Origin: Lachnospiraceae bacterium
GTDB lineage: Bacteria > Bacillota > Clostridia > Lachnospirales > Lachnospiraceae
Reading direction: 5' to 3'
Assembly: GCA_900770785.1 (NCBI GenBank)
Contig: CAAGLJ010000006.1
Span: 1-8,846 of the forward strand
DNA length: 8,846 nt
Made by a program: the position numbers and the translations under genes. Each line of letters starts with the position of its first letter. Within the stretch, counting starts at the first letter, position 1. The notes below the pieces were generated by a model that was given only the letters and a program-made list of their open reading frames with translations, did no database searches and had not been told where the DNA came from. This document shows, in pieces, positions 1 through 5,708 of the stretch.

Positions 1-84
1 CAAGTTCCGGTGCGGCACAATCGGAGAGACGATAACGCCGAAATCAAAGTGCGGTTAGCACCTCCCACAATGTGCCGTCTGACA
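1..84. other. G+C-rich foreign-looking segment interrupting the PIN gene
   Basis: This end segment differs in composition from the AT-rich toxin-antitoxin operon it abuts. It carries two near-inverted short copies, GCGGCACAAT (12-21) and CAATGTGCCGTC (68-79), such as subterminal repeats of a mobile element might have. I could not assign it to a known insertion sequence family. The element, if it is one, extends outside the window. Confidence 0.3.
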
Positions 85-389
85 CCTTTATATTCTGCTC
101 TAATCTGTGCAGATTTCTTGGCAATTTCTTGATTTATTTCAACAATTTCCATATTTGTTGTAGCCACAAGCCGATTAAACATATCAATATATGAATGGTT
201 ATTGTTACGATATGGAAATACAAAATATTCTTCCATTGTAATTACAGAAGTTACAAATTCCTTGTTGCTTCCATAACCATTCATAAAGAATTTCTTAACC
301 TTCTCAAAATACTGTGGGTTATTGACATCTTTTTCTATGAAGTATATAAAAGGTGCTGTGTCTACAAATACCTTTTTATAATCTGTCAT
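1..389 (-). pseudogene. PIN-domain toxin (VapC-like), 3' end replaced; runs off the window
   Basis: PIN proteins are Mg-dependent RNases and the toxin half of VapBC-type systems. The ATG at 389 lies inside the upstream antitoxin-like gene (14 nt overlap), so translation is coupled. The first ~102 residues look like a normal PIN N-half: VFVDTAPFIYFIEKD (residues 7-21, first catalytic Asp at 10), TSVITMEEYF (47-56, acidic residue at 53/54) and AQIRAEYKG (94-102). A family member would continue with a D-A-L-type motif carrying the remaining catalytic acids. Instead, from about position 84 to the edge the frame stays open but reads arginine- and serine-rich sequence with no PIN character, and the DNA becomes richer in G+C. 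I infer an insertion or rearrangement junction near 84 that removes the C-terminal catalytic acids. A frameshift alone would not explain the composition change. No stop is seen before position 1. Confidence 0.6.
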
Positions 390-597
390 TCTCACGCATT
401 TCCTTCATATATTCATCTACATTCTGCCCTCTCTCGCTTGGAATAACAAAACTATCCCAATCAATAGGTGCTTTTCTTACTGTCTTCTGTGGGTAATTTA
501 ATAAGGTAACAATTACCTCCGTTCCGTCATATGCTCTTATATCTTCATCAATCAATACTGTGTTTCCTTGTACTCTACCTTTTACCGCTACTAACAT
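376..597 (-). CDS. Small antitoxin-like protein (VapB-type role) of the PIN cassette
   Basis: A 73-residue protein immediately upstream of, and overlapping, the PIN toxin start, which is the usual antitoxin position. The N-terminal third (VKGRVQGNTVLIDEDIRA, residues 5-22, then YDGTEVIVTLL, 23-33) looks like a small beta-rich fold, as in AbrB/AF2212-like antitoxins. The remainder (about 40-73) is charged and probably contacts the toxin, as in VapB proteins; this is inference, and the family is not firmly recognised. The start is set at the ATG at 597 because a perfect AGGAGG (606-611) sits 8 nt upstream. The TTG at 603 would be only 2 nt from that site. The stop codon of the XRE gene overlaps this AGGAGG, so the genes are coupled in one operon. 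Intact. Confidence 0.6.
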   Translation of the reverse strand: MLVAVKGRVQGNTVLIDEDIRAYDGTEVIVTLLNYPQKTVRKAPIDWDSFVIPSERGQNVDEYMKEMRENDRL

Positions 598-609
598 AAG
601 CAATACCTC

Positions 610-876
610 CTATTCTTCGGACTTTCTACCTCTTTTGGGCTTTCCTTTTTGTTCTTTTGAATAATCTATAATATATTCTTTCCCATCAGAAGTATTCTTT
701 AACAATAATTGCATTTCTAAAGCATCTGCAATTTCAACTAATTCCAATGTAGAAAAATTATCCCTGTTCATCTTGTTACTTAAATTCTGCTTTGTTACAT
801 TGGTTCTTTCAGCCAACTCAACTTGCGTTACATTTTTATCCTTTAATATGCCTTTAATGACTTCCGTTGCTGACAT
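610..876 (-). CDS. XRE-family helix-turn-helix regulator heading the toxin-antitoxin cassette
   Basis: An 88-residue DNA-binding protein. Residues ~15-42 (VTQVELAERTNVTKQNLSNK) are a canonical Cro/CI-type helix-turn-helix, followed by a segment ending near LLLKN (57-61). The C-terminal tail is basic (KGKPKRGRK). It probably represses its own operon, with the antitoxin and PIN genes downstream; this is inferred from position. An in-frame ATG at 891 would add five residues and has GGAGG 11 nt upstream. However, the promoter -10 box at 908-913 puts the transcript start near 901, so that GGAGG (903-907) would not be in the mRNA. The ATG at 876 has GGGAG (889-885) 8 nt upstream and is preferred. 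The stop TAG (610-612) runs into the AGGAGG of the next gene. Confidence 0.75.
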   Translation of the reverse strand: MSATEVIKGILKDKNVTQVELAERTNVTKQNLSNKMNRDNFSTLELVEIADALEMQLLLKNTSDGKEYIIDYSKEQKGKPKRGRKSEE

Positions 877-907
877 ATAAACATCTCCCATAGTTTTTTA
901 CACCTCC

Positions 908-936
908 ATTATATATTAAATTCTCTTCCTTTTCAA
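908..936 (-). promoter_or_regulatory. Sigma-A promoter of the XRE/antitoxin/PIN operon
   Basis: Reading on the minus strand, TTGAAA (936-931) and a perfect TATAAT (913-908) are separated by exactly 17 nt. Expected transcription start is about 901. This is the strongest canonical promoter facing left in the window, and it shows that the cassette is an autonomous transcription unit rather than part of the phage-like genes upstream. No clear palindromic operator was seen, although the AT-rich spacer would suit autorepression. Confidence 0.75.
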
Positions 937-993
937 GTAAACTTATTGATGTAATCAGCACCGGAAGAAAGTTTTCCATTGCTGCCAATTCCA

Positions 994-1344
994 TTATACT
1001 AATTTTCCCAATAGTCTATGTACAATTCTCCATCTCGATTTATGGCTGTTTTTCCGTTCCATCTGGTACATGAAAATGTCCTTGATTCTCTCATAAAAAT
1101 TTGTGGGTAAAATATTTCCCTTGAATAAGTTGCATGGGTAGCAGGTGCAAGATAAATTTTCCACATCATCATCACCGCCCATACTCAACAGATTTACGTG
1201 ATCTAATGTCATATCATCAAGTAAAATTTTCCTACCGCATAACTCACAGCGTCCACCAGCTTTAATATATATTAGTTTCCTTACATCGTCAGAATAGGAT
1301 TTACGCTTGATTTTTCCGTTTTTATCTCTCTTAAACATAGACAT
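994..1344 (-). CDS. Small HNH endonuclease
   Basis: A 116-residue protein with a complete HNH zinc-finger nuclease motif. CELC (C33, C36) and CTCYPC (C66, C68, C71) give the structural zinc ligands, LDH (D48, H49) gives the metal/catalytic histidine, and CNLFKGN ends the beta-beta-alpha-metal fold. The basic N-terminus (FKRDKNGKIKRK) and C-terminal tail suit DNA binding. Small free-standing HNH proteins of this type are common in phages and mobile elements. The start is uncertain: ATG at 1344 or 1338 (two ATGs in CTATGTCTATG), neither with a good ribosome binding site, because the upstream DNA is the broken edge of the M15 gene about 30 nt away. The gene may have lost its native leader. The 3' end abuts a 93-nt gap before the XRE promoter region. 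Confidence 0.75.
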   Translation of the reverse strand: MSMFKRDKNGKIKRKSYSDDVRKLIYIKAGGRCELCGRKILLDDMTLDHVNLLSMGGDDDVENLSCTCYPCNLFKGNILPTNFYERIKDIFMYQMERKNSHKSRWRIVHRLLGKLV

Positions 1345-1373
1345 AGATATTTTATTTTTCCGTATGCATTGTC

Positions 1374-1578
1374 TGCATTAAAGTGGCTGCGTATTGACTG
1401 TAGCTTGTCCCGGGCAAAGGACTCATGCAATACAATGATATCAGACTTATCCTTACAGGCAAATTCCTTCACCTTGAAATTGGCTGAAATGGACTTGTTT
1501 CCCTCTGCCTTAAGGGAATAAATCTTGATTTCATCCAGTGCTGACAAGGTTGCTGCTGTGGCTTTGTTCTGGCTTCAT
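1374..1578 (-). pseudogene. Peptidase M15-type lysin, 5' fragment only
   Basis: The segment DEIKIYSLKAEGNK followed by ISANFKVKEFACKDKSD matches the N-terminal part of the M15 (D-Ala-D-Ala carboxypeptidase-like) domain seen in phage and Clostridia cell-wall hydrolases. It continues to IRSHFNA and then stops resembling the family at about 1374. Expected next would be an N-S-x-Y-R-T strand and the zinc ligands, which are absent. The open frame runs on to 1281 through unrelated sequence overlapping the HNH gene. A good start exists (GGAGG, 4 nt, ATG at 1578), but it is one base out of frame with the M15 reading. Removing one A from ATGAAGCC would give M-S-Q-N-K-A-T in frame, so a frameshift is likely too (inference). 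Otherwise only a TTG at 1547 is available, without a ribosome binding site. Not functional. Confidence 0.6.
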
Positions 1579-1986
1579 CTGACCTCCTGTATTCACAGGG
1601 GCAAGGAATAGAGCCTGTTCTTCTTTTCTTCACTTCAACAGTCCGGGAAGAACCTTTCCCCCTGCCTTGCTGTATTCTAACAGCTTGGCGGCTATGGTCG
1701 CCCTGTCTCTGATCCCTTTGGCGGTCAGCTGGTCAATACTTCCCATATTAAAGGCAAAGGATATCAGAGCGTCAAATTCGTTTTGATTCCAGTTGTATTT
1801 GCTGTTGTATTTTTCCACCAGTTTCTCGAATTTCTCTATATCCTGTTTTAAAAAGGCTTCTGCCTGTGCCTGGGTAATGGTCATTTCCTGTACCACTCCG
1901 GCGGTATGTTCATAGCCGATGGGCCATTTCCCGGCAGGGCAGAGGTAGGCTGCCAAACGGCAGCCTTCATGTGCTTGCAGTTTCTA
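1531..1986 (-). pseudogene. Phage-type GH24 lysozyme (endolysin) remnant
   Basis: Residues EGCRLAAYLCPAGKW, then IGYEHTAGV, ITQAQAEAFLKQDIEKFEKL, and NEFDALISFAFNMGS are the hallmark order of T4-type/GH24 lysozymes, including the catalytic Glu codon at 1966-1968. The family-like reading begins at K-L-Q-A-H just after an in-frame TAG (1984-1986), so no usable ATG precedes the active site; only a CTG at 1980 or a TTG at 1956 (after the Glu) is available. At the other end a TGA (1630-1632) cuts the protein after GLLK, yet the frame beyond it still reads RKEEQALFLAPVN, as homologues do, up to a TGA at 1531. A CGA-to-TGA change would explain this. The usual GYGHT is GYEHT here. I read it as an inactivated phage lysis gene, paired with the M15 fragment downstream. 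The open piece 1630-1956 (108 codons from TTG) would lack the catalytic Glu. Confidence 0.65.
1947..1966. repeat. Perfect 8-bp inverted repeat with 4-nt loop at the lysozyme active-site codons
   Basis: AGGCTGCC and GGCAGCCT flank AAAC. The palindrome ends at the catalytic Glu codon and covers the G-C-R-L-A-A codons. No T-run follows on either strand, so it does not look like an intrinsic terminator. It may be chance or a recombination remnant. Confidence 0.4.
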
Positions 1987-2024
1987 AAAATTCACATAAT
2001 TGTTCACCTTGGGATTTATCCTTT

Positions 2025-2049
2025 AAAAAAACCCCATTTTTCAAGGGTT
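2025..2049 (-). terminator. Weak intrinsic terminator after the LysM-GH18 gene
   Basis: On the minus strand AACCC (2049-2045) can pair with GGGTT (2034-2030) around a 10-nt loop, followed directly by a run of T (seven in total, 2031-2025). It sits 57 nt past the stop of the LysM-GH18 gene and would separate it from the phage-like remnants. The stem is short, so the call is tentative. Confidence 0.4.
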
Positions 2050-2105
2050 GCAAGCCTCTTTCAAAAGTCAAGCCCCAGCTTTTTCAACATTAAACCTCTG
2101 AAAAT

Positions 2106-3293
2106 TCAAAAAATTTCAAACCACTCCTGAAGCAGCCGCCAGTTGGCCCTGAAAAGCTGCATAATCGTCCAATAGCTTCCTCCTCTTAAGCCATATTCCT
2201 CCATGAGACCGAAGGTAGCATTCATGCTTCTTACATCCTCAAACCATACCTCATGTCCCCTGTTTTCTGCAGCGTAGAGAAAATATGGCGACTGAGCAAT
2301 TTCATCAAAATCTATAGGAACACCATAGCCAATGGCACGCTGCACCGCCTGAATATTTCCGATCGTCTCAGCTTTTGTCATTCCACTGACAAAAGGAAGG
2401 GGCCAGTCGTATCCATAGTTGGGAATTCCCAAATTAATTTTTTCTGCGGGAATCTCTGTAAGTGCATATTCCACAACCTCCCTGACCTTATTTATGGGTG
2501 CCACAGCCATAGGCGGTCCATAGGTGTATCCCCACTCATAAGTCATTAAAAGGACATAGTCTGCCACAGCACCGAGTGCTCTGTAATCCTTTCCTTCATA
2601 TAAAAGTCCGACCTGATCTGCGGAAGATTTTGGGGCAAGAGCCACCGACACCGGATAACCGAGAGCACTTACTGCCGCCTGCATATAGGCAACAAAATCT
2701 ACAAAGGCCTGTCGGTCTGCGGCAAAGATAAATTCAAAATCAATGTCCAACCCTTCAAAGCCTCTTTGTATAATCTGCTCAACAATCTGATTCTTTAACG
2801 TCTCCCTTGCTTCCAAATCATTTACCACTGCCGATATCAGATGGTTGTCGAACTTTCCATCCGCTCCAAAGGGTGTTAATGTCATAACAGGGGCAGTATG
2901 GTATTCTTTTGCCAACGCAATCATCCATGAGTCATCCAAAAGAGGGGGAATCAGTATTCCCTCTTCTGTAAAGCCATAGGAAAAAATATACAAATCGGAC
3001 AGAAAAGGAAGTGTCTGTTCAAGAACCCATCGACTGATAAACGGGTAGGCATAACCGCCGATAAAAGCGGCACGTTTTTCTATCCGTTCAGGAACCACGA
3101 TTTCACCATTCTGTATTCCATTTTCTCTTCCCGGCAAAAAACTTTCTGCTGCAGACAATAAAAGTGCCTGCCCTACTGTCAAGGCGTAAGGACTTGGAAG
3201 CTGATTATCATAAATTATTGTATCTGCTTCAACTCCGTAAGCTGCCGCTATGGAACTGACCGTATCCCCCTTTTTTACAACATAAATCACCAT
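2106..3293 (-). CDS. LysM plus GH18 spore cortex-lytic glucosaminidase-like protein (SleL/YaaH type)
   Basis: 395 residues with no signal peptide. Residues ~2-46 are a LysM peptidoglycan-binding repeat (IYVVKKGDTVSSIAAAYGV, then a Q-A-L-L-L end). From ~76 onward is a GH18 TIM barrel with GGYAYPF, the catalytic strand GLDIDFE (D183, D185, catalytic Glu E187; the motif's first Asp is replaced by Glu, E-G-L-D-I-D-F-E), MTYEWGY and YGYDWPLP. The YaaH/SleL family cleaves N-acetylglucosaminyl bonds of cortex peptidoglycan during spore germination and is made in the mother cell. This architecture and length match it. The start is ambiguous: ATG 3293 begins exactly at the LysM fold with GGTGGG 4 nt upstream, while an in-frame TTG at 3305 has AAGG 7 nt upstream. 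A sigma-K-like promoter ends at 3321, which favours the ATG. Intact; it seems independent of the ABC operon 58 nt upstream. Confidence 0.85.
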   Translation of the reverse strand: MVIYVVKKGDTVSSIAAAYGVEADTIIYDNQLPSPYALTVGQALLLSAAESFLPGRENGIQNGEIVVPERIEKRAAFIGGYAYPFISRWVLEQTLPFLSDLYIFSYGFTEEGILIPPLLDDSWMIALAKEYHTAPVMTLTPFGADGKFDNHLISAVVNDLEARETLKNQIVEQIIQRGFEGLDIDFEFIFAADRQAFVDFVAYMQAAVSALGYPVSVALAPKSSADQVGLLYEGKDYRALGAVADYVLLMTYEWGYTYGPPMAVAPINKVREVVEYALTEIPAEKINLGIPNYGYDWPLPFVSGMTKAETIGNIQAVQRAIGYGVPIDFDEIAQSPYFLYAAENRGHEVWFEDVRSMNATFGLMEEYGLRGGSYWTIMQLFRANWRLLQEWFEIF

Positions 3294-3320
3294 AGAGCCC
3301 ACCAAAAATCATCCTTACCC

Positions 3321-3347
3321 TATCATATGAAAATATGGTTGGACTGT
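3321..3347 (-). promoter_or_regulatory. Sigma-K-like mother-cell promoter for the LysM-GH18 gene
   Basis: On the minus strand CATATGATA (3329-3321) fits the sigma-K -10 consensus CATAnnnTA, with AC (3347-3346) 16 nt upstream as the short -35 element. The position, ~28 nt before the LysM-GH18 start, and the predicted sporulation role of the protein support it. The consensus is short, so chance agreement is possible. Confidence 0.45.
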
Positions 3348-3351
3348 TCGT

Positions 3352-4004
3352 TTACATTGATGGAGCAGAATCAAGGCAGTGTACCCTTCTCGTATCTTCA
3401 ATAAATCGTTTATCATGGGTAGCCACAACCACTGCTGCCCCCTCTTTTCTTAGTCCCTCCAACATTTCCATAATCACCCTGGCATTTTCATCATCCAGAT
3501 TTGAGGTAGGTTCATCGGCAAATAAAAACTTCGGTTTCATAATAAGGGCTCTTAAGATTGTACATCGGCGATACTCCCCACCGGAAAGCTCCGATGGATA
3601 GGAATCTCTTACTCTCCATAGTCCGGCCTTCTGTAACGCTTTGGCTGCCTCTTCTTCCTCTTTTGCAAAAAAGAAAGGGGCAAAACCACATTTTCATAAA
3701 CGGTAAGAGAACTGAGAAGAGAAGCATTCTGCATGGCATAGCCGAAGGTTTTCCTCCGCAGCCTGGCAAGCTCCTGCTCCCCCTTATTTTGTATTTCTTC
3801 TCCATCCAATAGAATCTGCCCTTCTGAGGGTCTTAGCATTCCTGCCATCATATTCAGCAAAGTAGTCTTTCCGCTTCCGGAAGCTCCGTAAAGCAGGTGA
3901 AACTCACCCGAACTGATGACCAGATTCATTCCTTCTATACACCGGTGCTGGCAGCCATTCCTGGATACAAAATCTCTTTTTATGCCTTTCAATTCCAGCT
4001 GCAT
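3352..4004 (-). pseudogene. ABC transporter ATPase (MacB/LolD-like), split by a -1 frameshift
   Basis: The conceptual full-length protein is ~217 residues, normal for ATPases that drive FtsX/MacB permeases. The first frame (ATG 4004 to TAA 3609) carries Walker A GASGSGKTT (40-48) and the Q-loop YAMQN (Q92). The second frame, open to the stop at 3352, carries the signature LSGGE, Walker B FLFADEPTSNLDD and the H-switch ATHDK. The frames join near 3666-3672: one extra T in the six-T run restores LPLSFFAKEEEE and an uninterrupted domain. Without it the product ends before the signature motif and cannot hydrolyse ATP. The run forms an in-phase T-TTT-TTG heptamer, a possible slippage site. The ATG overlaps the permease TGA by 1 nt, with AAGGAGG just upstream. 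Whether this is decay, sequencing error or recoding cannot be settled here. Confidence 0.8.
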
Positions 4005-5218
4005 CAGTTTTCCTCCTTAACCAGCAGAGCAATTTCCGTATTTTTCAGCCTTAACATTACATACAAATAGGCAACCATACTGACCGCCAGATTTAACAGA
4101 ATAATATACAATCCCATCATCAGGATTTTACCTGTCTCCGGCAGCAGAAGTGGTACCTCGAACCAATTCCTGATTGCCTGTCTGAACAGAAGAAAGATTC
4201 CTCCTGTAACCATGCTGCCCAAAACTCCCGGCAACAGTACATTGATGACCAGTTCCTCAAACAACATGGTAATAATCTGCTCAAAAGAAAAGCCCATAGA
4301 TGACATGCAGGCAAATTCACGATACCTTTGTCTGATACTCACAATATATACGACAAAAATACTGATTCCAGCCATAAGGACGAATATCCACTCGAACCAG
4401 GCTCCATAAATCTGATAAGCATGGAATTGTTTTACCAGGCTTCCCACCAATTCTCCCGGTGAATATAAAGATATCTCTTCCTTACCATAGGCCAGTAGTA
4501 TATTTTCTTTTACCTGGAAGGCTGTATATCCCTCTTTTAGCTTGATCAGTACACTGGATACTCTTTCTTCCTCTGCTGAAAAAGGCAGCATAGCTGCATA
4601 AATAGGTACCTCCACAATTTCATAGGCATCATGAAAGGTAATAAAAGCACTGCTGTCATATCCCATTCCTGTTTCTTCCAGAACCGCTTTTATTTTAAAA
4701 TCGCGATTAAAATAGCGAATACTTTCCCCTTCCTTCTTTCCCAATGCAGAACCTACAATAATTTCTCCATTCTGAAGGGGTTCCTTTCCCATCTCATCCA
4801 GCCATGCCTTGACCGTAAAATCCGATTCCGGATCAATGGCAATCAACTGTTCTCCTCCTTCACAACAGCCTGATGTCAGAGTTGCCAAAAACAGCTGATA
4901 GCTAACTTTTTCTACTCCATCAATTTTACTCAACCGTTCTACCCAGTCCTTTGAGAAATTAACGGTAGATGCTTTTCCTGAAAAAAGGGAATTTTGAACC
5001 GTCTCCACATAATTAGCCGGCACTGCAATCAGAGCCGCTCCTATCCTTTCGCTTGTTTTTTCAATACCCTTTTCCATACTGGCCACCAGAATCTTACTGG
5101 CAAACAGAAATACTGTCATCAGAAATATCAGCAAAAACAAGGCTGCTGTTTTAAATCTCTGATACCTTAAATTTTTGACTGCAATTATATGCAGGCCGGG
5201 AAACTTATCTGCTTTCAT
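4004..5218 (-). CDS. FtsX/MacB-type ABC transporter permease
   Basis: 404 residues with the classical layout. A first transmembrane helix (~24-43) is followed by a large extracellular MacB-PCD-like domain (~45-270) and three more helices (~276-295, ~320-346, ~365-389), with an R-Q-R-Y-R-E-F-A cytoplasmic stretch after helix 2 as in FtsX permeases. Such permeases work with a dedicated ATPase (the next gene) as mechanotransmitters or exporters rather than ordinary importers. The extracellular domain carries an unusual TSGCCEGGEQ with adjacent cysteines (118-119). ATG 5218 is chosen because GGGAG (5230-5226) lies 7 nt upstream and the start overlaps the DUF4418 gene end by 14 nt. An in-frame ATG at 5275 would overlap that gene much more. 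The stop overlaps the ATPase start. Intact, but its ATPase is frameshifted. Confidence 0.85.
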   Translation of the reverse strand: MKADKFPGLHIIAVKNLRYQRFKTAALFLLIFLMTVFLFASKILVASMEKGIEKTSERIGAALIAVPANYVETVQNSLFSGKASTVNFSKDWVERLSKIDGVEKVSYQLFLATLTSGCCEGGEQLIAIDPESDFTVKAWLDEMGKEPLQNGEIIVGSALGKKEGESIRYFNRDFKIKAVLEETGMGYDSSAFITFHDAYEIVEVPIYAAMLPFSAEEERVSSVLIKLKEGYTAFQVKENILLAYGKEEISLYSPGELVGSLVKQFHAYQIYGAWFEWIFVLMAGISIFVVYIVSIRQRYREFACMSSMGFSFEQIITMLFEELVINVLLPGVLGSMVTGGIFLLFRQAIRNWFEVPLLLPETGKILMMGLYIILLNLAVSMVAYLYVMLRLKNTEIALLVKEEN

Positions 5219-5648
5219 CCTCTCTCTCCCATTTGTTACTTTCTGCTTTCTTTTTAAGGAAAATAAGTTCTCCAATGGAACTCAGAATAAGTACTGTACC
5301 AATGAGATAAACTGCCGGGAAAGTCAGGCTCTGGCATGCCATTGTCTTCATCTGGCATCCGCCGATCAGCTTTGCAGGAATCAGGATAACCATAGCCGCA
5401 GTTACAATCACAATTATGCTTAATACCATTTTTACCTGTATGATTCTTGCCACAAAAAACAGGATTCCTATGGTCAAAAGAATTACTGCCAGTGGAATCA
5501 AAGCCTGTGTACTCCAATAGCATTTCATCGGACTATGTCCCACAGGGCAAACCGGAAATATACTTCTTGGCCCCACAATTAATAAAATGGATAATACAAG
5601 ATAAAGAATGGCAAGAACCTTTCCTTCTTTTGTCTCTTTTTCTCTCAT
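5205..5648 (-). CDS. DUF4418 family membrane protein
   Basis: 147 residues with four predicted helices (roughly 10-28, 49-69, 74-94 and 111-130) and charged ends. Two short loops carry cysteine/methionine motifs: CPVGHSPMKC (34-43), followed by YWSTQA, and CQMKTMAC (98-105), followed by QSLTFPA. These paired motifs, each at the start of a helix hairpin, are the DUF4418 signature as I know it. The function is unknown. Cys and Met on the same side of the membrane could bind a soft metal or form disulfides (inference). The start is set at the ATG at 5648 because AGGG lies 5 nt upstream; an ATG at 5666 (six more residues) has no ribosome binding site. It ends 14 nt inside the permease gene, so the two are likely co-translated and form one complex with the ATPase. 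Confidence 0.75.
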   Translation of the reverse strand: MREKETKEGKVLAILYLVLSILLIVGPRSIFPVCPVGHSPMKCYWSTQALIPLAVILLTIGILFFVARIIQVKMVLSIIVIVTAAMVILIPAKLIGGCQMKTMACQSLTFPAVYLIGTVLILSSIGELIFLKKKAESNKWEREDESR

Positions 5649-5708
5649 CATTTCCCTACTTTCCATATAATAAGTCTGTAATAGCCTATATACCTACATC
5701 TGTATTTC

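Noticed and set aside
195..446. 83-codon plus-strand ORF over the PIN gene
   Set aside because: Low-complexity, Phe/Ile/Tyr-rich translation opposite a recognisable PIN frame, without a ribosome binding site.
857..1000. 47-codon minus-strand ORF starting at the ATG that overlaps the HNH stop (M-E-L-A-A-M-E-N-F-L)
   Set aside because: It has no ribosome binding site, runs through the clear sigma-A promoter and into the XRE gene in another frame, and its translation resembles no family I know.
1947..1966. Hairpin AGGCTGCC/GGCAGCCT as a transcription terminator
   Set aside because: No T-run follows on either strand and it lies inside family-conserved lysozyme codons. Kept only as a repeat.
3335..3812. 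Plus-strand and alternative-frame ORFs across the ATPase gene
   Set aside because: They are shadows of a coding region whose minus-strand frames carry the Walker A, signature, Walker B and H-switch motifs in order.
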